Source: Neonectria sp. B-13 (lineage: Eukaryota > Ascomycota > Sordariomycetes > Hypocreales > Nectriaceae). Taken from it: a DNA stretch of 64,000 nt. Made by a program: the position numbers and the translations under genes. The notes under the pieces are model-generated. The model had not been told where the DNA came from. It searched no databases and was given only the letters and a program-made list of their open reading frames with translations. This document shows, one piece after another, positions 46,501 to 60,047 of the stretch (positions are counted from its first letter, which is position 1; each line of letters begins with the position of its first letter). The stretch lies in assembly GCA_002682825.1 (NCBI GenBank), contig NOKP01000034.1:62001-126000 (forward strand). Reading direction: 5' to 3'.

Positions 46501-47681
46501 ACACGGCTGGATTCTCCAAGCCCACTTCTTCACCTTCTTCTACCACGCCGAGTGACGACGAGAAAGTTGTCTTGGTTACAGGGGCGTCGGGAAGTCTGGG
46601 TGGCCACCTGGTCTACCATCTCGCGCAGCTTCCAGACGTGAAAAGAGTCGTCTGCCTCAACCGCGAGAACAAAGTGGAACCCTACACCCGACAGCAGAAA
46701 GCCATGAGGGAGAAGGGTATTCGATTTCCCGATGCCCTCAAACCCAAGCTGCTCGTGTTGCAGACGGATAGCTCGAAGCCGATGTTTGGGCTTTCGAGGA
46801 GCGAATATGATGGACTCGTGAGCTCAGTCACTCACCTGGTACACAACGCGTGGCCAATGAGTGCGAAGCGCCCCTTGGCCGGCTTTGAGTCTCAGTTTCA
46901 GGTCATGCGCAATCTGATCGATTTTGCTTGCCATGTCGCGTCTCGGCGTCCAGAGTGCTGCAAGTTCAGCTTCCAGATGGTGTCTTCTGTTGGTGTTGTC
47001 GGCCACCACGGCCTTGCCAATGCCGAGGAGAGGACCATGGTACCTGAGGAGAGGGTCGACATCGACTCAGTGCTACCGAATGGCTACAGCGAGGCAAAGT
47101 GGGGATGTGAGAGAATGCTTGACGCGACTCTACACAAGTATCCTGAGCGCTTCCGTACCATGACTGTCCGTCTGGGACAGATCGCTGGCTCCAAGACCAG
47201 CGGGTACTGGAACCCAATGGAACATTTCGGGTTTCTGATCAAATCGTCGCAGACCTTAAAGGCCTTGCCAAACGTTGACGGGACGGTGTATTGGACTCCG
47301 GTTAACGACATCGCCGCCACCTTGTCAGACCTGGTTCTTTCTGATCGCATCCCATACGCCTTTTACCACATTGAAAACCCAGTCGGGCAGTCGTGGCGTA
47401 TGATGAACGAGATCTTAGCAGAAGCCCTTAACATCTCAGATCTCATCCCTTTCGAGGAGTGGGTCGAGCGCGTGCGAGCAGCACCGAAACGAGATAACCC
47501 AGCTGCTACGCTATTGGGATTCTTGGACAAGAACTACCTTCGGATGTCTTGTGGTGGGCTCGTTCTTGACGTGAAAAAGACTCTTGAGCATTCGGAAACC
47601 CTTTCAGCTGTAGGGCCAGTAAGTGAGGAGATAGTTTGGAAGTATATTCACATTTGGAGGGAAATTGGGTTCTTAAACTAG
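40540..47681 (+). CDS. Non-reducing polyketide synthase SAT-KS-MAT-PT-ACP-ACP-R
   Basis: Six exons (40540-40826, 40884-41151, 41223-42646, 42771-44934, 44996-45547, 45603-47681) encode 2,257 residues. SAT (1-350) has nucleophile Cys in IGLCTGAL. KS (352-775) has Cys in VDTACSSSLAG and His in EMHGTGTQAGD and KSNIGHGEA. MAT (about 887-1200) has GHSLGEYAAL. PT (about 1264-1560) has His in LVQGHEVDGIPL and Asp in HPAIIDSLTQS. Two ACPs carry the phosphopantetheine serines in GIDSLLGL (about 1653) and GVDSLLSL (about 1766). The terminal reductase (about 1885 on) has VLVTGASGSLGGHLV and the YSEAK catalytic motif. There is no methyltransferase and no thioesterase, so an unmethylated aromatic polyketide should leave reductively as an aldehyde. 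Product unknown. AflR-like and FSH genes nearby are likely partners. Confidence 0.95.
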
Positions 47682-49770
47682 TAGCGCAGTTAATAATAGA
47701 TTGGTATTGAACATCAGTTGTAATGATACAAATTATTCTTAGGCTTTCTGACATTTTATTTCCTCGATTAGTATCTTATCCCAAAATTACATTACTAAAC
47801 TTCCAAATTAACTTCCTGGATCTCAGTCTCACAAGATGTCCGACCGTTTGGTGGATGAGTGGGGCTGAGAACGCTCACATATCCCTTTTGTCTGGCGTTG
47901 ATGAAAGGCAGTCGCAGTAGCAAAGGGAAGAAAGAAGAGGACGAACTAACTCGCCAGGATTCGGAAATGGACGCAAATGTCGAATATGAACAGGGAGACG
48001 CACCGTCTCTGAGCACCCCTCCGCCTTCAGCATCACCATCAAGTTTACCATGGAGCACGATGATCTGTATGGTGCTGGCTTGAGGAGACATCGTGAGGCC
48101 CTCGAGGCCAAGTACAACCTCGACAATATCCGTTATGTCTCCTATACTCTAGCGGTCGACGTCCACTGCACCGCAGCAAGGACAGTGCCCCCAGGAGAAG
48201 GAGCTGATCCTGCAGTATGCCTGCTTGCTGATCGCAACCGGCCGAATAGTCTTAAAAGACGAGCATTAGAGGCAGAGGCTCGCATGGCGGCCGACCCAGT
48301 TGACGGCAAGTGAATGAGAATAAAGCCAAGCGGAGGCATCTGGCTCTTTTGGGGGTAAACATGATCACGAGAAATGCTCTGGCTTATGCGGCTGGTGTGA
48401 GAGGGGAGCTGTGAGGTGACTCGGAGGGTTGCAGCGGTGGGAGCTGAAAGTGTGTCGCTTGCTCCACAAACTAGACCGGCCCGCCCCGCGCTGATCGCTT
48501 AGAACCGACTACCTAGATGATCTGCGTTTTTAAAGAAAGGAAACTTGCTGCTCTCCTCCGCCAGTCTGATAAAGGGGGATGCAGCCTAATGTTGTTGAGT
48601 CTAAGTCTAAGACCTCCCTCCAAGCGTCCACCAGCGAAGATCCCAGCGCTATCCACTCACGCTTTCTCAGCGATTCTTTCTTCAAACGCAACAGTACAAG
48701 TCCCGGCCGTTTAACAATTCACAATCAGTCTAGATACTTCGACTGTAATGCGTTGAAGAAAAGATTTGGTTCTAATATACCCAGAGACTTTGAGTGCAAG
48801 TCTCTTGATAACCCACTGGCTGATTTAGCTGATCATGATTCAGGAGGTTCAACTATAGGATTATGGTCATTTCAACTACAGCTGGCATTTATAATGGTGG
48901 TTAGCTGCATACTTATGTAGAAAGTAGCTGTAAAATTATGTAAAAAGCGCAGTGTGTTAGCGACTTCGCGCGCCTGGTGTTTAATGCTAGCAGGCGCCGC
49001 TGCAATTAGCTGTGCCTACTTAAAGGACTCTGGTTCTCTCCATTATGTTCTACAGCTTAGCATCTTTTAAATTTGAACTAGTGCTACTTCCTGCCTCTCC
49101 TTCTAAGACCTTTGTCGTCGGGGCTTGTTGTGACCTGAATTTATAACAAAGCCAACCTGAGACGCGGGTGCAACAAGTTTGCCAGCCGCATCCCGAAGCT
49201 CAACCTCAATATCCGTTCTTCTATTCCTCACTTGTTTCATTGCGACGCTATTGCGAAGCCACTGTTAACATAATTTGGGTATTTCCTTCTTGAAGTCGAT
49301 GTTCATCGTTGAGGTAAGGAACCAAACTGGTTGAGAGCTTCAGGTTTCTGATCAAAGCTTCAACTCAAGGTCTATGAGTGCCATTGGAAAACACGCAAAG
49401 AAGGAATGCATCGGCTTCGTTAGTCAACTTTCCTGAGACATTCCTATTGTACCTATTCCAAAGTCATCTTGCCCACTTCTCTGTAGTACCACGTCGTTGG
49501 GACGACCGAGAATGACCATGTGGAACATACACCTCCACATGACTTTTAGCCTTGCGGAACTGCGGATGGGAAATTGCCATACCTAACCATAATAGCCTGG
49601 ATTCATTGGATTCATTCTAAGGACTATCAAGTCCTATGTCTCAAGGATAACAATGGGCAAATTTGTGTATAGGAGCTGCTATAAGCGCTCTACTAGATAT
49701 ATAAGCAAGAGGTTCCATTCGCATCTCAACGCACCCTTCCTATCAGATGCAACATACCACTTCCGTCTCT
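47682..49770. other. Spacer between PKS and exopolysaccharide locus
   Basis: About 2.1 kb. A fragment near 48035-48240 (plus strand) reads SAFSITIKFTMEHDDLYGAG then LRRHREALEAKYNLDNIRYV, protein-like in composition but without a start, partner exons or a recognisable family. It may be a relic. The rest shows nothing I can name. Confidence 0.4.
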
Positions 49771-52700
49771 TCAGACGAAGCTCATAGTCCAGGGTCGTTG
49801 TTTCTTGTATATCCTACTCTTTCTCGACAGAGACCTTCTCGCGCTATTTCTATTGGGCTGCTGCCACTGTTCGAGCATGGTCGGGTGCAACATCGCATCT
49901 TCTGGCGAACCATTGTCCATTTCTTGCTTGTCGCCTTCTGAATACCGAAGCGGCGCTGGAGTTCCAAACTTGAAACGGTTTTGGGCCTGAGCTTGGAGCA
50001 TCTGATCTGTTTTCATCTTGCTTTGATGCCATTGCACCCAGAACATCTGTTCATGCTCGCGAAGGTAACGGGTGCCGTGAAAACTGTGTAGCACGACCTG
50101 CCGCGATAACATGCCGAGCTGGCGACGATATTCGGCCTTCTCATAGAAGCGCTTCGTAAGCCACTCAACGTCACTAGGTGTGATCTCATCGGGAAGAGAG
50201 ATGGGCGTCTTCTGTTCGGCCTCGTCGGTAAACTTCGTCCACGGCCCAACCATGCTCAGAATGCTGATCTGAGCGCGGGCCAAGGCGAGAGGATCGTTGG
50301 GTGGGACAACCTCTCCATAACGCTGATCTGGATTGTTGGGATCCGTCAACACCAATGCTGTCGCGCCGACCTCGGTGGCTACAATAGGCACACCTGCAAG
50401 GGCTGCCTCGCCAATGGCGAGGGGAAGACCCTCAGATATAGAGGAATTCATAAATAGCCAAGCATCTTTCAGGATATCCATAGGGTTACCAAAGCCAGCT
50501 AGGATCACCTTACCTGAGAGGTTGTTGTTGACAATAAAATTCTCCATCTCTAATGCATATGCTGGCTGGCGGTCCTTGGCACCATATATGATAAGCTGAT
50601 AGTCGATGAATTTGAAACGGTTGATGATAATCTCAGCCGCTTGAATTGCTGCCTTGACGCCCTTGATAACTTGGACGTTAGATAGCATAATAACAGTCGG
50701 CTTGTCAGTTCGAATCTTATCAACAGGGTTGAACAGCTCCATGTTGCTGATGCCATTGACAATGGGGTCAATCTTGCGTTTGAAAAGGTTTCGGTTGCCA
50801 GCAGTACCCTTATCTGTACCAATCTCGATCTCCCATGTCCTGAGTATAATGGTGAGAATTTTGCAAGTCTGAGGAGCGGGTTTACTTACGGGTTGAATAG
50901 CGAAGCGCAAGGAGTGATGACATCGGCGGTAAAGTAGGCAAGTCGAGTAGCCAGACCAATGCTAGCAAGCAGCATATATTGGACAGACAGTGGAAGCTCA
51001 CATTGTGCAGCACTGATATTTAGGCAACACTCTCGCCAGAGAATAGCATGGTCCCAGATCCCAAAGTTGGCGCCACGACGGTATTTAAGAACCAGTCCAA
51101 ACAAGCTGCTAATACCGTGATGGGTGCTCTGGAAGACGAGGGGGCACTCATCAGGGATTTTGACGGCAAAGATGAAGAAATATGCCCGGAAAATACCCAA
51201 TGCAATTCGGAAATCATTCATTGAAGGTCGTTCAAGTTCAAGGCAATCCGTCGGGTTGGCAATGTTGGGATCATTGTAGTGAGTAAGCCAGGCCACTACC
51301 CAAGCGTCCTCAAGCTGGGTAGACTGCCATGTGCAGGTATAGTCCTTCTGCTCATAATACTTAGCCATAGATAAAATGACATTGCTATACTTGATGAGGT
51401 CTTGTCGGGTAAGACGCTTTGTTCGGGCACCTTTGACAAATTCCATCATAAGTGGGATAAAAATGCCGACAATATCTCGTTGAACATCGGTATTAGTGAC
51501 CTTTTCATCGACCACTGACTCAAGCAAGTTGTCAATGAGACCATGGTTAGCAGTTCCACCATCAATGCCCCAAAGCGGCAGGAGCTTGAGCGACTGTACA
51601 CTCTTCTCGATCTGAAAGCGGGGGATTCCATAGTCGTTGGCGCACTCAGATAAAACATGGTTGCGGATAGTCTTATGCCCATTGACTAGGTCGCGACGGC
51701 AGTTGGACACACCACCGGGTGCCACTGGCCAACACCCAATATCGTTAAAGACAACAGAAATTCGGTTATTGGTATCATTGAAGCAGTCTTGAGGTCGTGC
51801 AGTGACTTCTGTAGCATCGTTGCTGAGCCCCATTGCATACAGGTCAGCTGTCTTGATTGTGAGCAGACTAACCTCAGAGACGTCTGTGTCGATATCGATG
51901 GCAGCTACGATCTGATCGATATTCGCATCCAAGGCGGCGCGAGCAGCTTCAAGACGCCCACTATCTCGCGCACGCCAATATGGCCGAAGTAGGCGTTCCT
52001 CGCGGAGAATGAGCTCGTCCATCCAGCAAGTCGTCACCGCGTCGAGGGAGGCACCCTTCAACCAGTGGCTCCAAAGCTCCGTCCGAAGTCGCCAAGTTGG
52101 CACAGAGGAATATTGGCGTTGACTTCGCAGGACAATCCATGACATGGGATTCAGAAATGAGAGACGGGTGGATGTCGTGCTGGCATACTGCTTCATGCGT
52201 CGGATTTGCTTGATGTTGTGGTGGATGAGCAGGTTGTCCAAGTCGAAGGATAGGTTGCTTGGGAGGGCGAGAAAGTCTGACTCCCGAGGGAACACCTCTG
52301 GTGCCTTGAGAATGACCGTCTTAGGACCCTTTTCCTCTTCTTGTACGTATGTCGTGATTGTGGGGTCACGTCGGTGGAGATACTCATACTCGCTAGTGTA
52401 TGTCTTGTTGCTGATCTTCCTGATGATGCGACCAATGTTCTTGGAAGGCACCCAATCATAGACGTCAATATCCACAGGCTTACCCCAGAACACAGAGAGC
52501 ACATCCAAAGAGTCGGGGGCACTGAGCCTATAGTCGGCGCGGAGGAGGTCGGTGTTGCCCTTAGGCACGGATTTGAAGTGGTATTCGAACACAAAATCAT
52601 TGTCTCCCACTGTGCAGGTGCCTTGTACTACACGGCCAAAATGGTCGTAGGTGCCAACACTCCGATAATCTTCCCTGGAGATGACTTTCGTACACGGCCA

Positions 52701-55700
52701 GCGAGAAGTATTGCCGTATTGGTATGTGCAAATGTCGCCGTTGGTGTCCTCTCGACTACTGAGACGCAGTTTCTCATCGTATCTGTCGACGAAGAGCGAT
52801 TTTGTCTCGGGGGGTGGCGCCTCTTTGAGAGATCCGTTATACACGGTCAAAGACATCCTCTTGTTCTCATCGACCGAAGCAAAACCGGTGATTGTCTCCC
52901 GTGGTTTCTCGACGACGATGGAGTTCTTGATAATCTTCCGACGAGCACCTTTTTGAGCTAGTCGACTGATGTAGACGAGGGCAGGCCGGTGGTGAATTAG
53001 AATCCAGTACACCCAGAGGTCTTTGACGAGGCGACAAATGTTCCAAATACCCAGGATGATCCAAACCAAAGCGCCTCGTAATGGGACCTTTTCAAGGCAA
53101 TACACAAGCTCTCGCTCGATGTTGGGTGCTCCACTAGAAACAAATGCAATCCACTTGACAGAAACGAAGGGTATCGAGACTGTCTTGCTCCAAAGCCTAT
53201 TGAGAAAGCTGAGAGGCTTGTGAGTACGGTCGATAGTGACGGGTCTTAGCTGGGCGGGAGGCTGAGGTAGACTCATTTGCCCCGGGAATTTTGCGGCCAG
53301 AGCGAGTCTTTCTTGGCATTTCTGGTAGACTTGTAGGGCGATGTTGACATAGAAGTCCTGTGTGTCCAGGTCGACCTTGGATCCAGCAGCCCATTGGGTG
53401 AACTCAAAGGTCAACCTGATCGGGTCTCCAGCAATGCGACGCAGAATGCTTTCGCGGACAGACTGAGGCGCCGTCTCCCACTTCAAATCCACATCAAAGT
53501 CCAGGCAGATATGTCTTATGATGTCCATCTCGGTCTTAAGAGAAATACGAGTAAGATATTGTGGGCGCTCAAATTGTAACTCAAACTCGAGCCGCTTGGA
53601 AAGAGAAGTTGTGCTGTGAAGGAAGTGTTCTGCCCGAAGGGCACGGCTGTGGGAAAGGTAGAATTGGGAACGAGCCACATGATAAAATATAGCCTCGCTT
53701 ATAATGATGGCTAGCAATGGCTGCCAAGTAGGCAGTGATAGCTGGGCCTCTCCCATAAATCCAACTGTCACATGGAGGGCAGCGCCCTTCTGTACGCTAA
53801 ATGAACAGCTGTCGCTCAAGCCAGCGTGCCAAAAGCTCTCTCGACTGACTATTGTGACTTTGATCTTCTTTTCAACCCACATCTCCTTTGTGGTACTCAC
53901 AAGCTTTTGCGCCCAGGGTGTGCGACGAGTCGTGTAATTGGGTTCTCCCGCAGAGAGGAGAAGATGGTCTGTGACTCGTGTAGATGCCGGCTTCCCATCA
54001 CCATGCGATAGCTTGACGCCAGAGAGACTCTTGATGGTAGACGGTGTCGGGCCCTCCGAATGAATGGACTGCTCAGCACTGTACCTGCGCTGAACATGAA
54101 CTTGGAGCTGTTCATCGCGAGACCCAAACACAGACACGGAGCGAGCAGAGAAATATCCAGACCAATCTTTCCAGCTCCAAAAGGTTGTGCCAAGTGCCGC
54201 AAGGACGGTACATGTGTTTTGCGCAATGACATCGATGTAGACGAATTGAGAGGTGCTGGGGAGGGCATGGAGCACGCAACCAACGATGAAGCCTATGGTC
54301 GCAGAATAGTAGAGAATGGCAATGTAGGCCGTGACATCGGTGGTAAAGCAGCGGTTGAACTGGAAGATGATGGCGCTAGTGTAACCCAACGAGTAGAGGT
54401 AATAGAGAATTGTCGTTTCCCAGCTGTCAACCAAGGCCCAGAGTAGCAGCGTTGTGATACCAAAGACGACAAAAAGCTTTCCTAGGATGTCTGTCAATGC
54501 CCTAAGCATACTTTTATGCCGAAATGCCTCAAAGTCTCGAGTGATTGCCTGGGAGTGCTCCAAGTCCCGCAGTTTCTCTGGCGAGATTTGCTCTTTCAGA
54601 CCCCAATACTTGAATAGCGTTGAGTCAAGGAGCATTGCAGCCATGCAAAAGTAGCCAAGAGACATACAGATACCATAACGGGCTCTAGCATCACTGTACA
54701 TGCTGGGGTAGGGTCCAGCTGCACTCCATACAAGCGCGACCCAGCGGTCCATGAGAGCTAGTAAGAACAACGCTAGGGTCTGGCCAATATCGTATCGGGC
54801 CATGCGGAACAGAGTAAAGACATTGTGATCCTTAAGGCCGCGGACTAACCCACGTTGCTGATTCTTTGCTTCGTTGAGCTGGGTGAACCACGCAGTACTG
54901 AACAGCGATGGATGGTCACCAGCGGGGTTCGTCTTCTTGAAGAGCCAGTCGATGTATGGTATTGACTTTGCGACGCGAGCTACAAAGGGGTCTGCGAAGA
55001 CGCCAAGAGAGCGAGCGCCTTTTGTATGGCGTTGGAATGACCCCAGAGTCATGTTGAAGGTCTCCAGGGCTAAGGCCTCGTTCTCGTTCGATCTTTCAGC
55101 GTTGGTGTCGATATCTGTTCTTTTGGCGTGCCAGTTGAGGATGTCCTTGTGTGAAAACTGAGAAATGTTGTCCATCCAATTGGACCACCTGCGGCAAAGT
55201 TGGCGGTAGCGATATAACAAGACAAAGAGATAGATATACATGACTGGGATATAAATCTCGAGATCATGGCCGTTGACGAATGACGTAATGATGGGTGATA
55301 TGAAGAGAATTGGTATATTCTGAAGAAACACGCGGCGGCCGGAGGCGATGGGGCTTCCATGTTGGTGCATAGCACTCATAATCCCCAGGAGATTAAAGTG
55401 GGTTGAAAGACAGACTGTATAGGCCACGAAGACAAAGCCAATAGCAACAGAATATTGCAAGGCGAAAACAATGAGGCCTACGATGGAAATGAGGACTGTA
55501 AGAATGAACCCACCGGACAGCCTCTGGACCTGGAAATATACCATATTGTCATAGGCATAGTGAGCAAGGTAGTAATTACCTGTGCTACCGACCCAGCCAG
55601 TTACCCCAGCAGTTAGCAGGAGGGAAACAAGCAGAGCGTAGCCAGCAGTGTCGATAGCTCTGTAGTCCATAAATGCAGTCATGAAAAACCCACGTCCCAC

Positions 55701-58477
55701 AAAAGTAAGTAGGGTAAGGTCGACAACTGCAGGTAGAAAAAAGATGGTCATGGCACTGCCTTCAGCGAAGTGCTTCTGCCACAACGAGAGCCTTTCATGC
55801 AGCGTGCGCCTTGTTCTTGGAGACCCGGGAGCTTCATCGTCACCATCCTTAGGACCGGGCGCGACCTGAGGAGCGAAGTACATAGTCATGATCTCATCGT
55901 TTATTCGGTCTGCTGCCACTGGGGGACGCTCGCCGAGGAACGAACGATGTCGGTTGTAAATGGCGCTGCCAAGATGACGAGGAAGTAAGCCGAAATATGT
56001 CTCACATTGCGACCCGAAAATCCAAAGCTCCGAGAAGACGGCGGCTTGATCAGGCTGTGAGACGAAGATGGGGCAGCGGTCCGTGGATTCGTGGTAAACC
56101 TCCTCGAAAGCGGCCCTCCGAAGGATAGTAAATAAGATGAGAGAATAGAGCTCGGCATTGATGTCGATGTATTCACAATTGGACCATGATTCCCAAGGGT
56201 CGTAGGCGTGGAGTAGGACCTGGATCAATGCATTAAGGGTGTCTCGCTGTCCAAAGAAAAGGGCGTTTAGAACTTTGTCGCTTAAAAGCTCATACAAGGT
56301 GACAAGATTGTCCAAATTGGGAAGCTGGATGGCGCTTCGTCGTACATAATGCGTAAGTCGCATTTGGAGAATGTCTTGGATGCTTCTCATATCGTCAATG
56401 GCCGACTCTGCGTTGGTCAAGTTCCAAGAAGCATTGCTGGTATCCTCAATAAGCATAGACCAACAGTGCTTTTTGATGGCATCGCCCATAGTATGGTTCA
56501 TTCCAGAAACACGAAGCTTATAGAGGAGACTAAGAACTTCCGAGTATGTACCTCGCTCAATTGAGGCTCGAATGCTCAAGGGGATGTCGACCCTAGCAGT
56601 CTGACTGTGGGACAGCTCTAGCTGAAGCTCTTGTTCATAACGTTGCTCACGAGGAATTTGGTTATGAGCAAGCCAGGTGTGGAGGACTGTGGCTGCATTG
56701 CTGGGGGCTTTTTGTGAGATGTAAATGTCAACACACGTCTCATTAGGACCCTCCCGAGTCTTTGATACACCCCAGAAATGGGCATCGCTGTCCTGAACGG
56801 CGAATCCAGTATCCATTCCCTTGAAGACGCGAACTTGGCGATTAACGATTGCTTTGATGAGGTTGTGGACCGCGAAGTCGTCTTCCCAACCCTGAGCTAG
56901 GGGTGTTAGGGCTTTTATCAACTGTTGTTCTTCGGTCCCTTCGACGGCGTGCAGCATTTTGAGTTCCCTCAGGTGATCCTGGGTATCTATGATGGCCTGG
57001 TAATGCTTCGAATCAGGCTCAGACGTGATTGGAAAGCACCCCAGATGTGAGAGTGTCTTTTCGCCGATAGAAGAGTCCCAGAAGCTGTCTCGAGGAGGTG
57101 CCAAATGGATATAGTCGGCAGCTCGATGAACCGGGGCCACCTCGTTCCTGATTGCTTCAAAGGCAGGAGGGAGATCATAATGTGCCAGAAGTTCGGATGC
57201 GTGAGGAATAATAGCGTCTAGATCTTTCAGAGGCAAGGGGGCAATTTCCGGGGAGGAAGATCCATCGGAGATCCAAACCTTCCTCTTCTCCGAGACCCAT
57301 GATTTCTGAAGCTAGATAATCTTGTAAGGTTATTTGCTTAGAAAGTAGGACCAAAAAATAAAATCACACCTGGATTGTTTCTGAGCGGCGAAGATACTCA
57401 AAGCAACTCAGCGTCTCTGAGCCATCGACAAGAGATGCCTTGAGTTTCATATGGGGGTCAAGAGGGCCATGCTCAAAGACGGAACTGAAGTGTTCGGCCA
57501 GCTTGACAGCACGACGGATAGTAGCAGGATGTGGTTGTTTCTCCCATCGGTCTAGGAAGCCAATGAAGAAACTAGACCTCTCTTCCCGCTGCTCAAAACA
57601 CCTACCCAGGATGCGACGAAGTCGCTGGGCCTTGAAGTAATCCCGTCTCTCTCCGTTTGGCAAAATTAATGCATTTTCGAGGACGAGGCCAGAGGAATAG
57701 GCAAGGGAAATCGAACCAAGGGCGTCAGAATCGTGGCTGCACGAAATAAGAACAGGGATTCGTTTCTGATGCAGGATTTTGAGTAGTCTATTCGTCTGCT
57801 TGGCCTTGCCAGCCGCGGAAATGTGAAGAACGAATCCAGTCAAATTGTTTTCCTGGCACGCCTTGGCGAGGAAGTTGGCCGTCGCCTCAATTTCATATTT
57901 CTCAAGGGCATCCGAGTTTAAAGAATCGACGGCAAGACTGGCAACCTTGGACTTGGTCACGAGCGTCGTGGAGGTGGAGACTGACGAGCGCGAATTTCCA
58001 TCTTCACTCGCAATGTTGCCTGCCAATGACAGAGGTAGAATGACGAAGTCATAAGACCGGTCGCTGTGTTTCAATTCGGGCTCGGCGATGAAAGTGAATG
58101 ATTTCGTCGATCTGAATGAGTGCAGAGGAGTTTCGTCGTCGGCCGATGCTCCAGTTGAACTGGGAGCCTCTCTGGGTTGGCTATCACGGGGGTAAGTAAG
58201 CCGAGCATGAATGGAAGTTGGGGTTAAGGATGTGGACTTGCCTTGAAACTCCTCTTCTTTTCCTTTTTGCCTTGCATGACTCGATTGCAACGTAGACGAA
58301 ATACAGAAGCGGAGGAAGAAGAGTAGCTGTTATGCCAAAAGTGAAGTTCACCACTTGGAACACGTGGCTGAACAGACGGTCTGAGGCGAGTGCACTGTTG
58401 CAGTAGACTTCAAATCGAGAAGGACCACATGCATCTGCGGTTGGGTCATCCTTGCCAGGTTGAAAGAACGAAGCCAT
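49771..58477 (-). CDS. gtb3: Giant multi-membrane GT4 glycosyltransferase, Gtb3-like (galactosaminogalactan)
   Basis: Four exons (58477-58242, 58180-57370, 57305-50890, 50839-49771) encode 2,843 residues in frame. An N-terminal membrane segment (VNFTFGITATLLPPLLYFVY) precedes a cytosolic region. Clusters of hydrophobic helices lie around residues 880-1050 and 1170-1430. At the C-terminus is a PelF-like GT4 domain: IGTDKGTAGNRNLFKRKIDP, then FMNSSISEGLPLAIGEAALA, with the E-x7-E nucleotide-sugar motif, and GVPIVATEVGATALV. This layout, divergent from a UDP-glucose 4-epimerase, matches Gtb3 of the galactosaminogalactan locus of Aspergillus fumigatus, the proposed polymerase/exporter of the Gal/GalNAc chain. 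The first intron (58241-58181) is GC-AG with donor GCAAGT. The symbol is by homology of layout, not by alignment. Confidence 0.88.
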
Positions 58478-60047
58478 CGTGGATGAGAACCATGAGATGC
58501 GACCTGATTCAACGTCGATGGCGAGAGGAACAACCTGTGGTCTAGCGGGCGATGCGATGAACAAAAGGCGGCAAGAAAATGGGAGTTTGAGACCAAACTC
58601 TCGTAGGGGGGGACACACGGCTTGGGAATGTCTCACACAGCTGCGCAATCGAATGCAACAACGACTTGGCGGAATGCAGGTCTCCAGGGGGCAACAGCAT
58701 GCCGGAGGCCAAATCCACACGTCAAGCTGCCTGACTACAACAGCTAGGATGATTCACAAAAAGACGCCAAATGGGGACGGTGAAATTTGGAGAGGCCAAG
58801 CTCAAGCATGCCTAGAACGACTGGCCTGGGGTGAGCTGTGCGGGCTGCATTCCAAAGGATGCCACTGGAAGCTAGTCTAGATGTCCGGATCGGGGTTTGT
58901 GGAGGCGATGCGCCGTAGCGGGTTGCTCTAGAGATGCTTCCAACGCTCTCGGCATAGCAAAGAGGGCCGGCCTAGTTATCGAGTTCCATGACGGTCCGGG
59001 CTCCGGCAGGTCCGGCTCCGATGGATCGGCAGAACGGAGCGTCCAATGGCGGGGAGACCTCCACATATGTAGCTTTGTTGGCGGGACCACATGTCAGGTC
59101 CGTCCACAACTCCGCCTTAGTTGCTAGGCATTCCGCGACATCGGTGATCCCCCTCGGAACTCAAGATCTCGTCCCTTTTCCTAACTTAGTTAGCTACACA
59201 ATACATTCGCCGCCGCCACCATCGACGTTGGTTGTTCTCCGGACAGCGTAGAATCTCCGGCTCCAGATACTTTATTAGTGAACTGAGCTGTGGACGTGGT
59301 TGACTGACGGGAACGCTACAGTCCCGGCTATCCGCGACAAGCAAAGTCTGTATAATGGCACTGTCCCTGCATCGCCTTGTGTCCGGAGTGCATCACGGCC
59401 ACATGAGGCGAGTTAGTCGGACGATCGAGGTGAATGAATCCCCATTCGGTCCTAGGCATCAAGCTGAGTTAACGCCGCAACAGACTAAGAGCACTGTTCG
59501 CACCATGTGTCAAGGTTATGCCTGATCAGCTGGGTAGCTTGGCCGCTCAAGCATCTAGCAGACCTTTTCAAGCCTTCCCCAAGAGCTGGGGACACTGTCA
59601 CGGTTTCACCACCTGAATACTTTTGCCAGGGCCTAGTCCGTGGCCACTGTGGTCATAGTTTAGCTCGGGAACCCAATAATTCACTGCCCAGCGTCACAAT
59701 AGGAAATAGTCTAGATAGACGGCCTATCAGGATTATGAATCATACTATCACATCGCAGACATGAGCCAGAGTTACGGCGCTGCCTAGGTTCTAGATGTGG
59801 CCCTGTCAGAGTTTGTAGTTGGTGACCCGGCCGCCCAAACGAGAATAAGCGGCAATCCCAACCATATTTGGAGCGACAAGTAGTGGGCTTTGGCGAATAT
59901 ATGATCTGGACGACGAACCGCTCAATCTAAGAAACATCATCACTTACCTCTCTCTTTTAAGAAACACAATACTCACCTCACTCTTCTTCTACTGTGAGCT
60001 CGCACCACTACAATACTTCCGTTGTACTACGAAGCACCACGTACACT
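58478..60047. promoter_or_regulatory. Divergent promoter of the gtb3-like and uge3-like genes
   Basis: A 1.57-kb spacer shared by the two polysaccharide genes. Open frames in it are shadows without motifs. The final 100 bp before the epimerase are pyrimidine-rich (CTCTCTCTTTT and CACTCTTCTTCTAC), as is common just upstream of highly expressed fungal genes. No consensus site is claimed. Confidence 0.5.

Noticed and set aside
52341..52961. 206-codon plus-strand frame inside the giant glycosyltransferase
   Set aside because: Shadow frame. The minus-strand gene is continuous and family-like through it.
59994..60047. Upstream start of the epimerase
   Set aside because: The codon at 59994 is GTG, and the first ATG in frame is 60048 in good context.
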